Positions 16,646 to 24,348 of a stretch of DNA of 64,000 bases are shown in pieces. The stretch lies in NCBI RefSeq assembly GCF_000422665.1, contig NZ_AUGM01000019.1:19145-83144 (forward strand), read 5' to 3'. Numbering within the stretch: position 1 is the stretch's first letter; each line of letters begins with the position of its first letter. Made by a program: the position numbers and the translations under genes. The stretch comes from Ferrimonas senticii DSM 18821 (GTDB lineage: Bacteria; Pseudomonadota; Gammaproteobacteria; Enterobacterales; Shewanellaceae). The notes beneath the pieces were generated by a model that was not told the origin of the DNA, ran no database searches, and saw only the letters and a list, made by a program, of their open reading frames with translations.

Positions 16646-17086
16646 TTATTCCGCGTTGGCCTCTAACACTCGCTGGCCGATGTTGATCTTGCGTGGCTTC
16701 ATCGCTTCTGGCACTTCACGCACCAATTCGATATTCAGCAGGCCGTTTTGCAGCTGGGCATCCAGCACTTTAACGTGATCAGCCAGACGGAAACGACGCT
16801 TAAAGTTACGCTCGGCAATGCCTTGGTGCAGGAATTTACGCTCGCTTTCACCTTTGCTGCGGTTGCCTTCAACTCGCAAGGTGTCGCCTTCCACTTCGAT
16901 ATCCAGCTCATCTTCGGTAAAACCGGCAACCGCCATAGTGATGCGGTAGCGATCCTGTTCAACCAGTTCGATGTTGTATGGCGGGAAACCGTTTTGTTCG
17001 ATGCGCATCGCTTCATCCATAACGTTGGCGAAACGATCAAAACCGATGGCGGATTTATACAGTGGCGATAGATCAAAAGTACGCAT
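16646..17086 (-). CDS. ibpA: Small heat-shock protein, Hsp20/IbpA type
   Basis: A 146-residue alpha-crystallin-domain chaperone that holds unfolding proteins and inclusion bodies for DnaK/ClpB. The start MRTFDLSPLYKSAIGFDRFA and PPYNIELVEQDRYRITMAVAGF match IbpA/IbpB. The crystallin domain contains LRVEGNR and the conserved LQNGLLNIELVREVPEAMKP, with the IxI-like tail INIGQRVLEAN. The 5' UTR holds a ROSE-type hairpin that buries the ribosome site (17094-17110), and a sigma32-like promoter lies at 17154-17182. A MITE lies just upstream of that promoter (17234-17499). A terminator follows the gene. Confidence 0.94.
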   Translation of the reverse strand: MRTFDLSPLYKSAIGFDRFANVMDEAMRIEQNGFPPYNIELVEQDRYRITMAVAGFTEDELDIEVEGDTLRVEGNRSKGESERKFLHQGIAERNFKRRFRLADHVKVLDAQLQNGLLNIELVREVPEAMKPRKINIGQRVLEANAE

Positions 17087-17093
17087 TTGGTGT

Positions 17094-17110
17094 GTCCTCT
17101 ATTGAGCAAC
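17094..17110 (-). ncRNA. ROSE-type RNA thermometer in the ibpA leader
   Basis: Read on the minus strand the leader contains GUUGCUC-AAUA-GAGGAC. The UUGCU word pairs with the AGGA of the ribosome site through U-A, U-G, a bulged G, C-G and U-A, extended by C-G and G-C at the ends, with an AAUA tetraloop. This is the arrangement of the conserved terminal hairpin of ROSE thermometers found before ibpA genes. The hairpin ends eight bases before the start codon. Heat melting would free the ribosome site. Confidence 0.65.
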
Positions 17111-17153
17111 AAAATTGAAATTCGAGAGCCTCCATCGAGCACCCTCAAACCCT

Positions 17154-17182
17154 ATGTGTGGTGTTGGCTGAAACTTTTAAAG
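17154..17182 (-). promoter_or_regulatory. Candidate sigma32 promoter of ibpA
   Basis: On the minus strand, CTTTAAA, 14 bases, then CCACACAT, compared with the RpoH consensus CTTGAAA-N14-CCCCATNT. It would give a leader of about 60 bases that contains the ROSE-like hairpin. The -10 match is imperfect. Confidence 0.4.
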
Positions 17183-17233
17183 GGCGACACCGAAAAAATG
17201 TTCGGATTAATTTTTAAGTTATTGAATTAAAAC

Positions 17234-17499
17234 TAGGGCGTGTTGACGTTTGGTGTTCAGAATTTGGTCGAGAATAGCGGCTGTCAATCGAGGATTACGA
17301 TTGAAGGCCCTCTCTTCTGAAATCAAAATCAGGGCTCTACGTCGAAATCGTATGACGAAGAGTGACAGCTGCTAGTCCGACCCTGCAAGGCGCCCCTTCG
17401 TGACCATCGAACAGTAAAATTAACCGAGCAAGTTCAATTTGCTGTCAAAAGTGGCCAATAATGGGCGCAAAAATATTCGGCAAAGGTCAACACGCCCTA
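17234..17499 (+). mobile_element. MITE copy A (266 bp form)
   Basis: TA-GGGCGTGTTGAC at the left and GTCAACACGCCC-TA at the right: a 12-bp perfect terminal inverted repeat flanked by TA. The interior is the same as in the copies at 19397, 50464 and 60555, including TTTGGTGTTCAGAATTTGGT next to the left end and GGGCGCAAAAATAT near the right end. It carries no gene. TA ends suggest mobilisation by an IS630/Tc1-type transposase (inference). It lies upstream of the ibpA promoter. Confidence 0.88.
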
Positions 17500-17569
17500 A
17501 AAGAAAATGCCCTCCAGAGGTGAGGGCAGGTTAGAGCGATGGCGAAAAGCGGGTCGCGTCTAATGGCGG

Positions 17570-17782
17570 TTATGGCATTTCGCTCCAGCCGCCATCCATG
17601 ATGATACCGCTGATGTGGCGCAGATAGTGGCCGCACTTATCGCAGTGGTATTCGTGCTCGCTAAAGCCGCCGTCGACGGTACTGGCTTCATGGTTGGCAA
17701 ATTCGCGCAGGTTGTCGTGCGGAGCGGCGTTTTGTTGGCTCAGTTGCGCCTTACAGGCAGCGCATAGTGGTTGGTCTGACAT
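17570..17782 (-). CDS. Small zinc-ribbon-like protein
   Basis: A 70-residue, acidic, soluble protein with two CxxC pairs: CAAC (residues 7-10) and CDKC (48-51), probably holding one zinc ion. The C-terminal part (HYLRHISGIIMDGGWSE) is not known to me. The ribosome site is AAGGAGGAGCC just before the ATG, which is strong support for a real gene. The function is unknown. It is transcribed toward the MITE, with rhlE upstream on the same strand but separated by a terminator. Confidence 0.7.
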   Translation of the reverse strand: MSDQPLCAACKAQLSQQNAAPHDNLREFANHEASTVDGGFSEHEYHCDKCGHYLRHISGIIMDGGWSEMP

Positions 17783-17887
17783 CGGCTCCTCCTTGTGATT
17801 AGGGCGTCTAAGGCCGTTAGCTAAGCACTAGTTGAAGCTGACGATTTTTGCCAGTTGTCGGCGGTTTTGACGTTACGCTAAAGCGAC

Positions 17888-17913
17888 AAAAAAGGGAGTC
17901 CATCTGGACTCCC
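17888..17913 (-). terminator. Terminator of rhlE
   Basis: GGGAGTCC (17894-17901), loop ATCT, GGACTCCC (17906-17913), with an A-run on the left giving a U-run on the minus strand. The heptamer repeat lies between this terminator and the rhlE stop codon. Confidence 0.9.
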
Positions 17914-17928
17914 TTATGCACACTGTGC

Positions 17929-17991
17929 TGCTAACTGCTAACTGCTAACTGCTAACTGCTAACTGCTAACTGCTAACTGCTAACTGTTAAC
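17929..17991. repeat. Heptamer tandem repeat (TGCTAAC)
   Basis: Eight perfect copies of TGCTAAC (17929-17984) followed by one imperfect copy, TGTTAAC (17985-17991). It lies between the rhlE stop codon and its terminator, so it is transcribed as 3' UTR. The array should be prone to copy-number change. Confidence 0.95.
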
Positions 17992-17996
17992 TGCCC

Positions 17997-19265
17997 TTAA
18001 CGACGTTTGCGCAGGTTGCGTTCGGCGGCGGCTTGCGCCTGACCGCGATCGGCGCTTGGGTTGTTGGTGCGGCGGCGCTTGTCGGTGTAACGCTTTTTGT
18101 TGCGCACATCGTGCAGCAGCGCGGTGCGATCCGGCACTTCGTAACCGGTTTGGGTGATGCGGTGAATGTGTTGACCGATCAGCTGTTCAATCTGAGCGAT
18201 AGACAACTCTTCATCGCGGCCAACCAAAGAGACCGCGTGGCCACGCTGTCCGGCACGACCGGTACGGCCGATGCGGTGAACGTAGTCTTCCGCCAAGAAT
18301 GGCACGTCGAAGTTGATTACGTACGGCAGACCTTTGATGTCCAAACCGCGGGCGGCAACGTCAGTGGCCACCAGGATTCGCGCTTTGCCCTCTTTAAATT
18401 CCGCCAGCGCCCGACGACGGGCACCTTGGCCTTTGTCACCGTGACAGACCACAGTTGGCAGGCCGTTAAGGTTAAGTTCTTTAACGACGTTATCGGCGGT
18501 TTCTTTGTAGTTACAGAACACCATTACCTGACGCCAGTTCTTGCGGCCAATCAGCTCTGACAGCAGTTCCATTTTGCGCCCTGCATCCACTGGGTAAACC
18601 ACGTGGCTGACGGTTTCGGCGGTGGCGTTGATGGCGTCTACCGCCACTTCAACCGGGCTGGTTAGGCTTTGGCGCGCTAGCTGTTTCATCGCCGCTGGGT
18701 AGGTGGCGGAGAACAGCATGGTTTGGCGCTTGGCTGGCACCAGCGAGAACAGCCGTTTCAATTCACCGGCAAAACCCATATCGAGCATCCGGTCGGCTTC
18801 ATCCAGCACCACGTGTTCAATCGCGCCTAGGGCAATGTTGCCTTCGGCAATGTGCTCGAGCAGACGGCCAGGGGTGGCGATCAGCAGATCGACACCTGGC
18901 TGCAATTGCTTGACCTGACCGGCCATCTTAACGCCACCAAAGATGGTGACGATCGACAGATCCAGATACTTGGCATAGGCCTCGGCATTGGCGCCGATTT
19001 GCGCCGCCAGTTCGCGGGTCGGTGCCAACACCAACGCACGAACGTTGAAGTTTTTCACTGGCTGCGGATTGTCGATCAGCTGCTGCAGAATCGGCAGGGT
19101 AAAGGCGGCGGTTTTGCCGGTACCAGTTTGAGCATTCGCCAGAATGTCGCGACCTTTACGGGCAGCAGGGATGGCACGGCGTTGCACCGGGGTCATCTTG
19201 TCATAGCCGCACTCGGCAACGGCGCGAACGATCTCGGGACTGAACCCTTGGGAAGCAAAACTCAT
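17997..19265 (-). CDS. rhlE: DEAD-box RNA helicase, RhlE type
   Basis: A 422-residue ATP-dependent RNA helicase probably acting in ribosome assembly or RNA turnover. All motifs are present: Q motif GYDKMTPVQRRAIP, Walker A AQTGTGKT, PTRELAAQIG, TPGRLLEH, DEAD in VLDEADRMLDMGFAG, SAT in LFSATYP, and the C-terminal RecA domain with ATDVAARGLDI and HRIGRTGRAGQRG. The tail is basic and Arg/Lys-rich, as in RhlE. Assignment to RhlE rather than SrmB rests on the N-terminus (MSFASQGFSPEIVRAV). It is a single gene with its own terminator. MITE copy B lies upstream of its start. Confidence 0.9.
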   Translation of the reverse strand: MSFASQGFSPEIVRAVAECGYDKMTPVQRRAIPAARKGRDILANAQTGTGKTAAFTLPILQQLIDNPQPVKNFNVRALVLAPTRELAAQIGANAEAYAKYLDLSIVTIFGGVKMAGQVKQLQPGVDLLIATPGRLLEHIAEGNIALGAIEHVVLDEADRMLDMGFAGELKRLFSLVPAKRQTMLFSATYPAAMKQLARQSLTSPVEVAVDAINATAETVSHVVYPVDAGRKMELLSELIGRKNWRQVMVFCNYKETADNVVKELNLNGLPTVVCHGDKGQGARRRALAEFKEGKARILVATDVAARGLDIKGLPYVINFDVPFLAEDYVHRIGRTGRAGQRGHAVSLVGRDEELSIAQIEQLIGQHIHRITQTGYEVPDRTALLHDVRNKKRYTDKRRRTNNPSADRGQAQAAAERNLRKRR

Positions 19266-19396
19266 GGCTGATTAACCGACTGAAAAAATGGTGGCACATG
19301 ATACAGGATAAACGGTTATCGCGGGTGGAGATTTTTCGAGGGCCTTAGAGCGGCTAAATTGCGGTGGCGTTTTGGCGTCGTTTCGGTAACGGAGCC

Positions 19397-19662
19397 TAGG
19401 GCGTGTTGGCTTTCGGTGTTCAGAATTTGGTCGAGGATAGCGGCAGTCAATTGAGGATTGCGATTGAAGGCCCTCTCTTCTGAAATCAAAATCAGGGCTC
19501 TACGTCGAAATCGTATGACGAAGAGTGACTGCCGCTAATCCGACCCTGAAAGGCGCCCAATAGTGACGATTGAATAGTCAAATTGACTTGCCAAGTTCAA
19601 TCTAGCATCAGGAACTGACATTTGTGGGCGCAAAAATATACAGCAAAGGTCAACACGCCCTA
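19397..19662 (+). mobile_element. MITE copy B (266 bp form)
   Basis: It starts TA-GGGCGTGTTGGC (one base different from copy A) and ends GTCAACACGCCC-TA. Length and orientation are the same as in copy A, and nearly the whole interior is identical. It lies between the divergent rhlE and nrfA genes and ends seven bases before the CRP-like site of nrfA. Confidence 0.88.
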
Positions 19663-19668
19663 ATGACT

Positions 19669-19684
19669 TGTGATCTTGCTCACT
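19669..19684 (+). promoter_or_regulatory. Candidate CRP site upstream of nrfA
   Basis: TGTGATCTTGCTCACT matches the CRP consensus TGTGA-N6-TCACA at 9 of 10 positions. Its centre is 86 bases before the nrfA start. In Shewanella, CRP rather than FNR drives anaerobic respiration genes, including nitrite reductase. The core promoter is not obvious. Confidence 0.55.
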
Positions 19685-19762
19685 GCTTGGGTCAACTATC
19701 CTCGGGAGAGTGGCGTCAGCGTGGCAACATAAGTTGCATTGAATATGAAAGTTATTTAAAGA

Positions 19763-21076
19763 ATGAAAACACTACTGATATCTGCGCTTGCTGGTGTGGT
19801 ACTGCTGACCGGTTGCGACCGGGGTAGCGCGACCGATATTCCCGATGCCAATACTCAGCCCACCGCTAGTTGGCTATCGACGGCAGCCAACAGCAGTACC
19901 GACGATCTGTTAGAGCAACGACCTGCGATGGTGTACCTGTGGGCCGGCTCTGGCTTTGAACGGCAATACACCGCGCCACGGGGTCATCAGTTTGCCGTGG
20001 CTGATGTGGTGAATACCCTGCGCAGCGCCGATGGCAGCAAATCCGCCAGTTGTTTTAGCTGCAAAAGCCCAGGAGCGCCGATGTTGATGGCGGAATATGG
20101 TGAAAACGGCTTTGGCAGTAAAACCATGGCTGAGGTTGGCCACGAGATGGCGGTGTCGGTTGGCTGTGATGATTGTCATCAGGCGGATCAGCAGAGCCTG
20201 CGCTTGGCACGACCCTTTGCGCTGGAGGCGATGGCCAAGGTGCAGCAACCGTTTGCCAAGCAAAACCACGCGACACAAGCGGCGCAGACCTGTGGCCAGT
20301 GCCATGTCACCTATTACTTTCAGCCAGAGCAGGGCAATCGCGTCAACATCCCGTGGATTTTCGGCAACAGTGCCGATCAGATCGAGAAATACTACGACAC
20401 CCGCCGTTTCTATGACTGGATCCACCCGATCTCTGGTACGCCGATGGTCAAAGCTCGCCATCCGGATTACGAGCAGTGGAGTCGCAGCAGTCACGCCAAG
20501 TTAGGGGTTACCTGCGTGACCTGCCATATGCCGGTAAAAACCGACGCCAATGGCCGCGAATACCATGATCACAACACCGCCAATGTCTGGGATAACTTTG
20601 ATAGCCAGTGCATTGATTGCCACGTCAGCGAGTCGACGTTAAAAGCGAAGATGGCCAAGCAGCGGCAGCGGATTGACGACGCTCGCAGTGAAGTCGAAGC
20701 GTTGCTGGTAAAAGCCCACGCGGAGACGGGTGCACTGTGGCGCGCCAAGGTCAGCCAAGCGCAGTTAACGCCAATTCAGATGCTGATCCGCCACGCCCAG
20801 TGGCGCTGGGATTTTGCGGTGTCATCCCATGGGGTGCATGCCCATAACCCACAAGAGGGGTTAGCGCTGCTGGCGGCGGCTAAGACGCAGGCTCTGCAAG
20901 CGCGGGCGCTAATAGCCCCGCTGTTGGCGGCGCAGCCTGACCTTCGCGTACGTTACCCAGATCTCAGCAGCAAAGCGGCGGCGCAGCAGTTTATTGGCTT
21001 GGATATGCCTGCACTGGAGCAACAAAAACAGCAGTTTTTGCGCGAGCAGGTGCAAGATCGCTGGCCGGGCTGGTAG
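19763..21076 (+). CDS. nrfA: Pentaheme cytochrome c nitrite reductase (NrfA), lipoprotein form
   Basis: A 437-residue precursor. Five heme motifs are visible: CFSCK (the Lys-ligated active-site heme that defines NrfA), CDDCH, CGQCH, CVTCH and CIDCH. Other NrfA-typical stretches are TCGQCHVTYYF, GTPMVKARHPDYEQW, CHMPVKT and IRHAQWRWDFAVSSHGVHAH. It reduces nitrite to ammonia with six electrons in the periplasm. The signal peptide ends in a lipobox (LLTGC), so the mature enzyme would be lipid-anchored; E. coli NrfA is soluble. No nrfBCD or nrfH partner is adjacent. The AlkB-like gene follows after 35 bases. Confidence 0.92.
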   Translation: MKTLLISALAGVVLLTGCDRGSATDIPDANTQPTASWLSTAANSSTDDLLEQRPAMVYLWAGSGFERQYTAPRGHQFAVADVVNTLRSADGSKSASCFSCKSPGAPMLMAEYGENGFGSKTMAEVGHEMAVSVGCDDCHQADQQSLRLARPFALEAMAKVQQPFAKQNHATQAAQTCGQCHVTYYFQPEQGNRVNIPWIFGNSADQIEKYYDTRRFYDWIHPISGTPMVKARHPDYEQWSRSSHAKLGVTCVTCHMPVKTDANGREYHDHNTANVWDNFDSQCIDCHVSESTLKAKMAKQRQRIDDARSEVEALLVKAHAETGALWRAKVSQAQLTPIQMLIRHAQWRWDFAVSSHGVHAHNPQEGLALLAAAKTQALQARALIAPLLAAQPDLRVRYPDLSSKAAAQQFIGLDMPALEQQKQQFLREQVQDRWPGW

Positions 21077-21111
21077 GTTGATAATATCCGCCGATTAAAC
21101 GGGCACGAGAT

Positions 21112-22239
21112 ATGTGGCGCTATCTAACGATGTATCTGCTACTGGTTCCGCAACTGCTGGGTCTGCTGATCGGCGGTTGGGGCTGGTTATTAGGGCCAAC
21201 CACAACGGTGGCGGTGTTGGTGCTCGGCGAGGCGCTGCTGGGGGACGATCTAACCCCAGCGACAATCAAGCCGAGTCGGTTGGCGGATGGGTTGCTCTAT
21301 CTGGCGCTGCCACTGATGCTGCTGTTGATGCTAGTTACCCTGTGGGCGTTGACTCCGGGGGATATGCTGGGCTTGGGCGCTTGGCTCGCTGGCGTTATTG
21401 ATTACCCGTTTGTGGCCGCCAAACAGCAAACCCCGTGGTGGTTAATTCCAGCCGCACTGCAGGGCAGCGGCCTGATGTTGGCGTCGTTGGGCACCATAGT
21501 TGGTCATGAACTGTGTCATCGTGCTGGTCAGCCGCTGGCGCAGGTGGTGTCCCGTTGGTTACTGGCATTCAGTTGCGATACTGCTTTTGCCATTGAACAC
21601 GTCTATGGTCATCATCGCTGGCTCGGTTCTGACAACGATCCGGCCACGGCGCCCCGTGGTCGCAATGTCTATCAACACATCTGGCGCTCAAGTTGGTTCG
21701 GCAATCTCAGTGCTTGGCGGATTGAGGCCAAACGGCTGGCGCTGCGGCGCTTGCCGCGGCTAAGTTGGCACAACCGCTATCTGCGTGGGCAAGCGATGTC
21801 GCTGACGCTATTAGCGCTGGCCTATCTGTTGGCGAATTGGCAAGGCGCATTGGTGTTTGTGGCTTGCGCCCTAATCGCCAAAGCCTACCTTGAGATCGTC
21901 AACTACATGGAACACTACGGCTTGGTGCGCGATCCCTGTAAACCTGTGCAGCCCCGTCACAGCTGGAACAGCAACAATCGCATCAGTGGCTGGGCGACCT
22001 TTAACCTGACCCGCCACTCGCATCATCATGCCAAAGCGCAATTACCCTTTGAACAACTGCAACCCTTGGTGCAAACGCCAATGATGCCCGCCGGTTACAT
22101 GACCACCATATTGCTGACGTTGATCCCACCGTTGTGGCGACGGGTGATGGCGCCACGGTTGGCGCAGTGGGATCGTGAATTTGCCAGTGACCAAGAGCGG
22201 CAACTGCTTCAACAGAAAGGCTGGTTAAGTCAGCCATAA
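21112..22239 (+). CDS. AlkB-family membrane diiron hydroxylase
   Basis: A 375-residue integral membrane protein with about six spans and the full histidine set of alkane 1-monooxygenases: HELCHR, EHVYGHHRW, the AlkB signature NYMEHYGL and LTRHSHHH. These bind two irons and use O2 to hydroxylate alkyl chains, with rubredoxin as electron donor. The NYMEHYG box points to alkane hydroxylase rather than fatty-acid desaturase or xylene monooxygenase. No rubredoxin or rubredoxin reductase is nearby. It lies 35 bases after nrfA, with a weak ribosome site (CACGAGAT). The substrate is unproven. Confidence 0.85.
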   Translation: MWRYLTMYLLLVPQLLGLLIGGWGWLLGPTTTVAVLVLGEALLGDDLTPATIKPSRLADGLLYLALPLMLLLMLVTLWALTPGDMLGLGAWLAGVIDYPFVAAKQQTPWWLIPAALQGSGLMLASLGTIVGHELCHRAGQPLAQVVSRWLLAFSCDTAFAIEHVYGHHRWLGSDNDPATAPRGRNVYQHIWRSSWFGNLSAWRIEAKRLALRRLPRLSWHNRYLRGQAMSLTLLALAYLLANWQGALVFVACALIAKAYLEIVNYMEHYGLVRDPCKPVQPRHSWNSNNRISGWATFNLTRHSHHHAKAQLPFEQLQPLVQTPMMPAGYMTTILLTLIPPLWRRVMAPRLAQWDREFASDQERQLLQQKGWLSQP

Positions 22240-22409
22240 TCGTCAACTTAGCCGTAAGCTATTATCAGAATTGCCGGTCTACCCATTGAAATACCGCTAT
22301 TTTTCGCTAAGGTTCGACAATCTTTGGCCGCTGCATCGGTGCCATAGGGTGCCAGCTTGGCGCGCGCCGCAGATCGGCATAATTTGTTCGTAAACTACAA
22401 TAAATAAGG

Positions 22410-22429
22410 TCACGGTGGGATCACCGTGA
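22410..22429 (+). promoter_or_regulatory. Inverted repeat in the mlaA leader
   Basis: TCACGGTG-GGAT-CACCGTGA, an 8-bp perfect stem with a 4-base centre, ending six bases before the GGGAG ribosome site of mlaA. It may be an operator or an mRNA hairpin. Confidence 0.45.
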
Positions 22430-22445
22430 GGTCACGGGAGAGACT

Positions 22446-23189
22446 ATGAAGTTGCAACTGGGGTTGGCGCTGTTACTGCTAAGCGTCATGCCAGCACAGG
22501 CGCAAGAGACCGCCGACGTTAAAGATCAGCGGGATCCGTTCGAATCGTTTAACCGGGCGATGTGGTACGTCAACTACAACATCCTCGATCCGGTTGCTCG
22601 TCCGGTTGTGCACGCCTACGACGACTACATGCCACAGCCAGTGAAAACCGGCTTTAGCAACTTCTTTGATAACTTCGATGCGCCGTTCAGCGCCGCCAAC
22701 CATCTATTGCAATGGAAGCCGAAAAAAGCGGGCATCGAAGTGTTGCGATTTACCATCAACTCAACCGTTGGCATTTTCGGTATTTTTGATATCGCCAGCG
22801 ACATGGGCTTGCCAGCTCACCACCAAGAGGAGTTTGGCGAGGTGATGCACAAGTACGGGATCCCAAGTGGCCCCTACTTAATGCTGCCACTGTTTGGTCC
22901 CACCACGGTGCGTGATGGTGCCGGCGATCTGGTGGACGGTCTGTACTTTCCCTACAACCACTTAAATCAGGCGCAAACGATCGGTCGCTGGACCATGGAT
23001 GGCATCAATGACCGTGCCCAAGTGCGCGATCAGGAGCCGTTGCTGGATAATGCATTAGACCCGTATGTGTTTGTTAGAGAAGCATATTTCCAAATGCGGG
23101 AGTATGATATCTACGACGGCAAGGTGCCGGAACAGCCACAGGAATCGGATGAGTGGTTGGATGACTATCTCGATGAGATAGATGAATAA
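22446..23189 (+). CDS. mlaA: MlaA/VacJ outer-membrane lipid-asymmetry protein
   Basis: A 247-residue precursor of the MlaA (VacJ) family, which removes misplaced phospholipids from the outer leaflet of the outer membrane and passes them to MlaC. Family landmarks are DPFESFNRAMWYVNYNILDPVARPV, NFFDNFDAPFSAANHLLQ, RFTINSTVGIFGIFDIASD and EEFGEVMHKYGIPSGPYLMLP. The N-terminus is a Sec signal peptide cut near AQAQ, with no lipobox Cys, whereas E. coli MlaA is a lipoprotein. No mlaBCDEF genes are adjacent. rssB follows after 13 bases, so the two may be cotranscribed. Confidence 0.92.
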   Translation: MKLQLGLALLLLSVMPAQAQETADVKDQRDPFESFNRAMWYVNYNILDPVARPVVHAYDDYMPQPVKTGFSNFFDNFDAPFSAANHLLQWKPKKAGIEVLRFTINSTVGIFGIFDIASDMGLPAHHQEEFGEVMHKYGIPSGPYLMLPLFGPTTVRDGAGDLVDGLYFPYNHLNQAQTIGRWTMDGINDRAQVRDQEPLLDNALDPYVFVREAYFQMREYDIYDGKVPEQPQESDEWLDDYLDEIDE

Positions 23190-23202
23190 CTAGGACAATA
23201 AA

Positions 23203-24348
23203 ATGATGGGGTTGGATGGAGTCAGCGTCCTGATCGTTGAGGACGACCCAGTGTTTCGTCAATTGGTCGGTGATTATTGCCGTCACCAAGGGATGATCGT
23301 CATTGAAGCGGAAGATGGTCAGGATGGCCTTGAACGCTTTAAGCAGCAGCGACCAGACTTGATTCTGGTCGATCTGTGCATGCCGCGGATGAGCGGCCAA
23401 GAACTGCTGGCGGAGTTAGCTCAGATCGACGCTAACGTGCCTTGTATCGTGATCACCGCCAACAAAGCGATGTCTGATGTGGTGGATGCGTTGCGTCATG
23501 GTGCTTGGGATTATTTGATGAAACCCTTGACCGATCTGCAGATCTTGCGCAATGCCATCAGCGACTGCTTGCAGGAATCCGGTGCGGTCGAGCCTAGCAG
23601 CGATGGCAGGCCACAACCACAAACCACCGCAGCAACGGCAGCGGAGTCGTCCCAGCAGTTGTCACTGGCGGTCAGTGATAATTTCGATGCCCTGCGTAAT
23701 GATCCGCAAACGGCGCAGATGGTGCAATCGCAACTGTTCCCCGCCGCCGATTGGCAGGGGGCGCACTGTCGTTTTAGCTACAACTTAGTAAAAACCGACC
23801 TCGTCAGTGATCGCTTCTGTGATGGCTTCCAAGTTGACCACAACCACTACTGTGCCTATCTGGCAAAGATGTCGCCCACAGATACCGCCAATGCGTTCGT
23901 ATCGGTGCTGATCCGCAGTTTCTTTAATCAAAAGCTCAAACGCTATCGGCAAGGTGGCAGCAGCGCCATCATCGAACCGTTCACCATGCTCAGCTACTTG
24001 AACGAGCAACTGGTGAAATCTGGCCTCAACAGCCAAATTGAGATCTTTTATCTGGCGCTAGAGCAAACCAGTGGCCGCTTATCGATGGCCCGTTACGGCA
24101 AGCAGATAAAACCGTACCTGCAACAACAGGACAACCTGTCGCCGCTGCTGCTGGCGGAAAGCCCGGTACTGGGTAGCGCCAGCAACATGAAACCACAATC
24201 GCACTTTCGCAGCCTCTCACCTGGCCAAAGCCTGCTGTTGCTAGAGGGTGATGAACTGGCCAAACAGCAGTTACTGCAGCGGCAAAGGCTTGGGGTGCAA
24301 CAGGGCGAACACGGCGGTGCGGCGCTGCAACTGACGTTGCTATCCTAG
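23203..24348 (+). CDS. rssB: RssB-type response regulator
   Basis: A 381-residue two-domain protein. Residues 8-122 are a receiver domain with the acidic pocket (VEDDP), the phosphoacceptor Asp in LILVDLCMPRMSG, the switch Thr in VITAN and the conserved Lys in YLMKPL. The C-terminal half resembles the degenerate PP2C/SpoIIE-like domain of RssB, the adaptor that delivers sigmaS (RpoS) to ClpXP. Assignment rests on this architecture and length; a phosphatase of the same layout is possible. It follows mlaA by 13 bases and overlaps the convergent LysR gene by 9 bases at the 3' ends. Confidence 0.75.
   Translation: MMGLDGVSVLIVEDDPVFRQLVGDYCRHQGMIVIEAEDGQDGLERFKQQRPDLILVDLCMPRMSGQELLAELAQIDANVPCIVITANKAMSDVVDALRHGAWDYLMKPLTDLQILRNAISDCLQESGAVEPSSDGRPQPQTTAATAAESSQQLSLAVSDNFDALRNDPQTAQMVQSQLFPAADWQGAHCRFSYNLVKTDLVSDRFCDGFQVDHNHYCAYLAKMSPTDTANAFVSVLIRSFFNQKLKRYRQGGSSAIIEPFTMLSYLNEQLVKSGLNSQIEIFYLALEQTSGRLSMARYGKQIKPYLQQQDNLSPLLLAESPVLGSASNMKPQSHFRSLSPGQSLLLLEGDELAKQQLLQRQRLGVQQGEHGGAALQLTLLS

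Noticed and set aside
17929..17991. Possible CRISPR array
   Set aside because: The units are seven bases in direct tandem with no spacers.
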